Source of the DNA: Heracleum sosnowskyi
Lineage: Eukaryota > Streptophyta > Magnoliopsida > Apiales > Apiaceae
Direction: 5' to 3'
DNA: 64,000 bases
Assembly (NCBI GenBank): GCA_030848705.1
Contig: JAUIZM010000025.1
Coordinates: 186,001 to 250,000, forward strand
A program made the position numbers and the translations under genes. The notes under the pieces were generated by a model that did no database searches, was not told the DNA's origin, and was given only the letters and a program-made list of their open reading frames with translations. Positions 63,317 through 64,000 of this stretch are shown piece after piece (the first letter of the stretch is position 1; each line of letters begins with the position of its first letter).

Positions 63317-64000
63317 GCGTCCCCTGGTATCTGCTCCGATTCAGGCACGGACAGCTCCAAATGAAGTTTTCTGTAATTCTATAAACCTATAGGGTCAAAC
63401 TACGAGAAAATATCCACAAAATGGCCTGCTTCAATTTTTCCCCATTTTCTTTGTATAGCTCCCTTTAGAGGTAAACGTAATCGGGCGTCCCCTGGTATCT
63501 GCTCCGATTCAGGCACGGACAGCTCCAAATGAAGTTTTCTGTAATTTTAAAAACCCATAGGGTCAAACTACGAGAAAATATCCACAAAATGGCCCGCTTC
63601 AAATTTTCCCCATTTTCCTTGTATAGCTCCCTTTAGAGGTAAACGTAATCGGGCGTCCCCTGGTATCTGCTCCGATTCAGGCACGGACAGCTTCAAATGA
63701 AGTTTTCTGCAATTCTAAAAACCCATAGGGTCAAACTACGAGAAAATATCCACAAAATGGCCCGCTTCAAATTTTCCCCATTTTCCTTGTATAGCTCCCT
63801 TTATAGGTAAACGTAATCGGGCGTCCCCTGGTATCTGCTCCGATTCAGGCACGGACACCTCCAAATGAAGTTTTCTGTAATTCTATAAACCCATAGGGTC
63901 AAACTACGAGAAAATATCCACAAAATGGCTCGCTTCAATTTTTCCCCATTTTCCATGTATAGCTCCCTTTATAGGTAAACATAATCGGGCGTCCCCTGGT
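63317..64000 (+). repeat. Return to common monomer types, running off the window
   Basis: 63317 has a private ACCTATAGGG and C111T. 63485 has TTTTAAAA with T119A, 63653 has T66A, T119A and G152T, and 63821 is the G38C/C110T/T135A type. The last 12 bases start another monomer. The array continues beyond the window. Confidence 0.85.

Larger units (their letters stand above)
1..64000 (+). repeat. 168-bp tandem satellite array, 381 complete monomers
   Basis: The array runs head-to-tail with no inversion and no interruption. Monomer starts (GCGTCCCC or a one-base variant) occur every 168 bp. The exceptions are 21 monomers that are 1 bp short and one that is 1 bp long, and 381 x 168 - 21 + 1 = 63988 agrees with the last partial monomer starting at 63989. 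The consensus is about 44% GC, with more C (44) than G (30) on this strand and nearly equal A and T. Both window ends lie inside the array, so its true length is unknown. Monomer size, HOR nesting and freedom from transposons fit centromeric or pericentromeric satellite in a eukaryote. A subtelomeric or B-chromosome satellite is not excluded. The family and species are not recognised. Confidence 0.97.

Noticed and set aside
1..64000. CRISPR array
   Set aside because: The repeat is 168 bp with no unique spacers between copies and no cas genes. It is a tandem satellite.
1..64000. Human or primate alpha satellite
   Set aside because: The unit is 168 bp rather than 171 bp, and the sequence does not resemble the alpha consensus motifs I know.
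1..64000. tRNA, rRNA or 5S gene cluster
   Set aside because: Tandem 5S arrays contain a conserved internal promoter of about 120 bp. No such box, and no tRNA A and B boxes, were recognised in the monomer.
1..64000. Bacterial or phage accessory region with a new defence or mobile system
   Set aside because: There are no genes, ribosome binding sites or operons. A 64-kb homogeneous satellite with HORs is a eukaryotic feature.

Overview
The whole window is one uninterrupted tandem satellite array. A 168-bp monomer is repeated head-to-tail in a single orientation from the first base to the last. Taking GCGTCCCC as monomer position 1, monomers begin at base 1 and the last partial one begins at 63989. 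That gives 381 complete monomers: 359 of 168 bp, 21 of 167 bp and one of 169 bp, which sums exactly to 63988 bp. I found no gene, RNA gene, transposon, CRISPR array, replication module or non-satellite island. Every open frame lies inside the satellite, on the minus strand, and is explained as a by-product of the repeat.

This is eukaryotic heterochromatin-type DNA, most likely centromeric or pericentromeric. The 168-bp unit is close to nucleosome-repeat size, arrays nest into higher-order repeats (HORs), and no mobile element interrupts 64 kb. The species cannot be named from the sequence. The monomer is not human alpha satellite and I did not recognise it as another family I know. Every CpG in the monomer has a TpG or CpA variant in the window, which suggests a genome that methylates CpG (plant or vertebrate rather than nematode or fly). 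That is inference.

Layout, using monomer-based coordinates. 1-2688: three 5-mer (840 bp) units in a 10-mer pattern plus one extra monomer. 2689-5038: two 7-mers of 1175 bp. 5039-6550: mixed, with the first copy of a recurring cassette. 6551-8900: a different 7-mer, also 1175 bp, twice. 8901-12089: mixed monomers. 12090-15111 and 15951-18971: an 18-monomer segment in two copies, with a shorter third version at 21324-23169. 19980-21323 and 23170-24513: an eight-monomer direct repeat. 23674-27033: a 10-mer of 1680 bp, twice. 27034-30057: shuffled 5- and 6-mers. 30058-35769: a 14-mer followed by two 10-mers derived from it. 36106-36777: a 4-mer. 36778-42153: an 8-mer of 1344 bp, exactly four copies. 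42154-47696: mixed. 47697-57605: a 20-mer of 3359 bp in three copies. 57606-59284: mixed. 59285-63316: an 11-mer of 1848 bp with private variants. 63317-64000: return to monomer types seen elsewhere.

The biology visible here is repeat turnover, not gene function. Several HOR boundaries fall inside hybrid monomers whose left half matches one subtype and right half another. This is expected from in-register unequal exchange or break-induced copying. These hybrids and the shared private variants allow the order of some duplications to be read. The observations rest on reading by eye; an alignment of all 381 monomers would settle the details.
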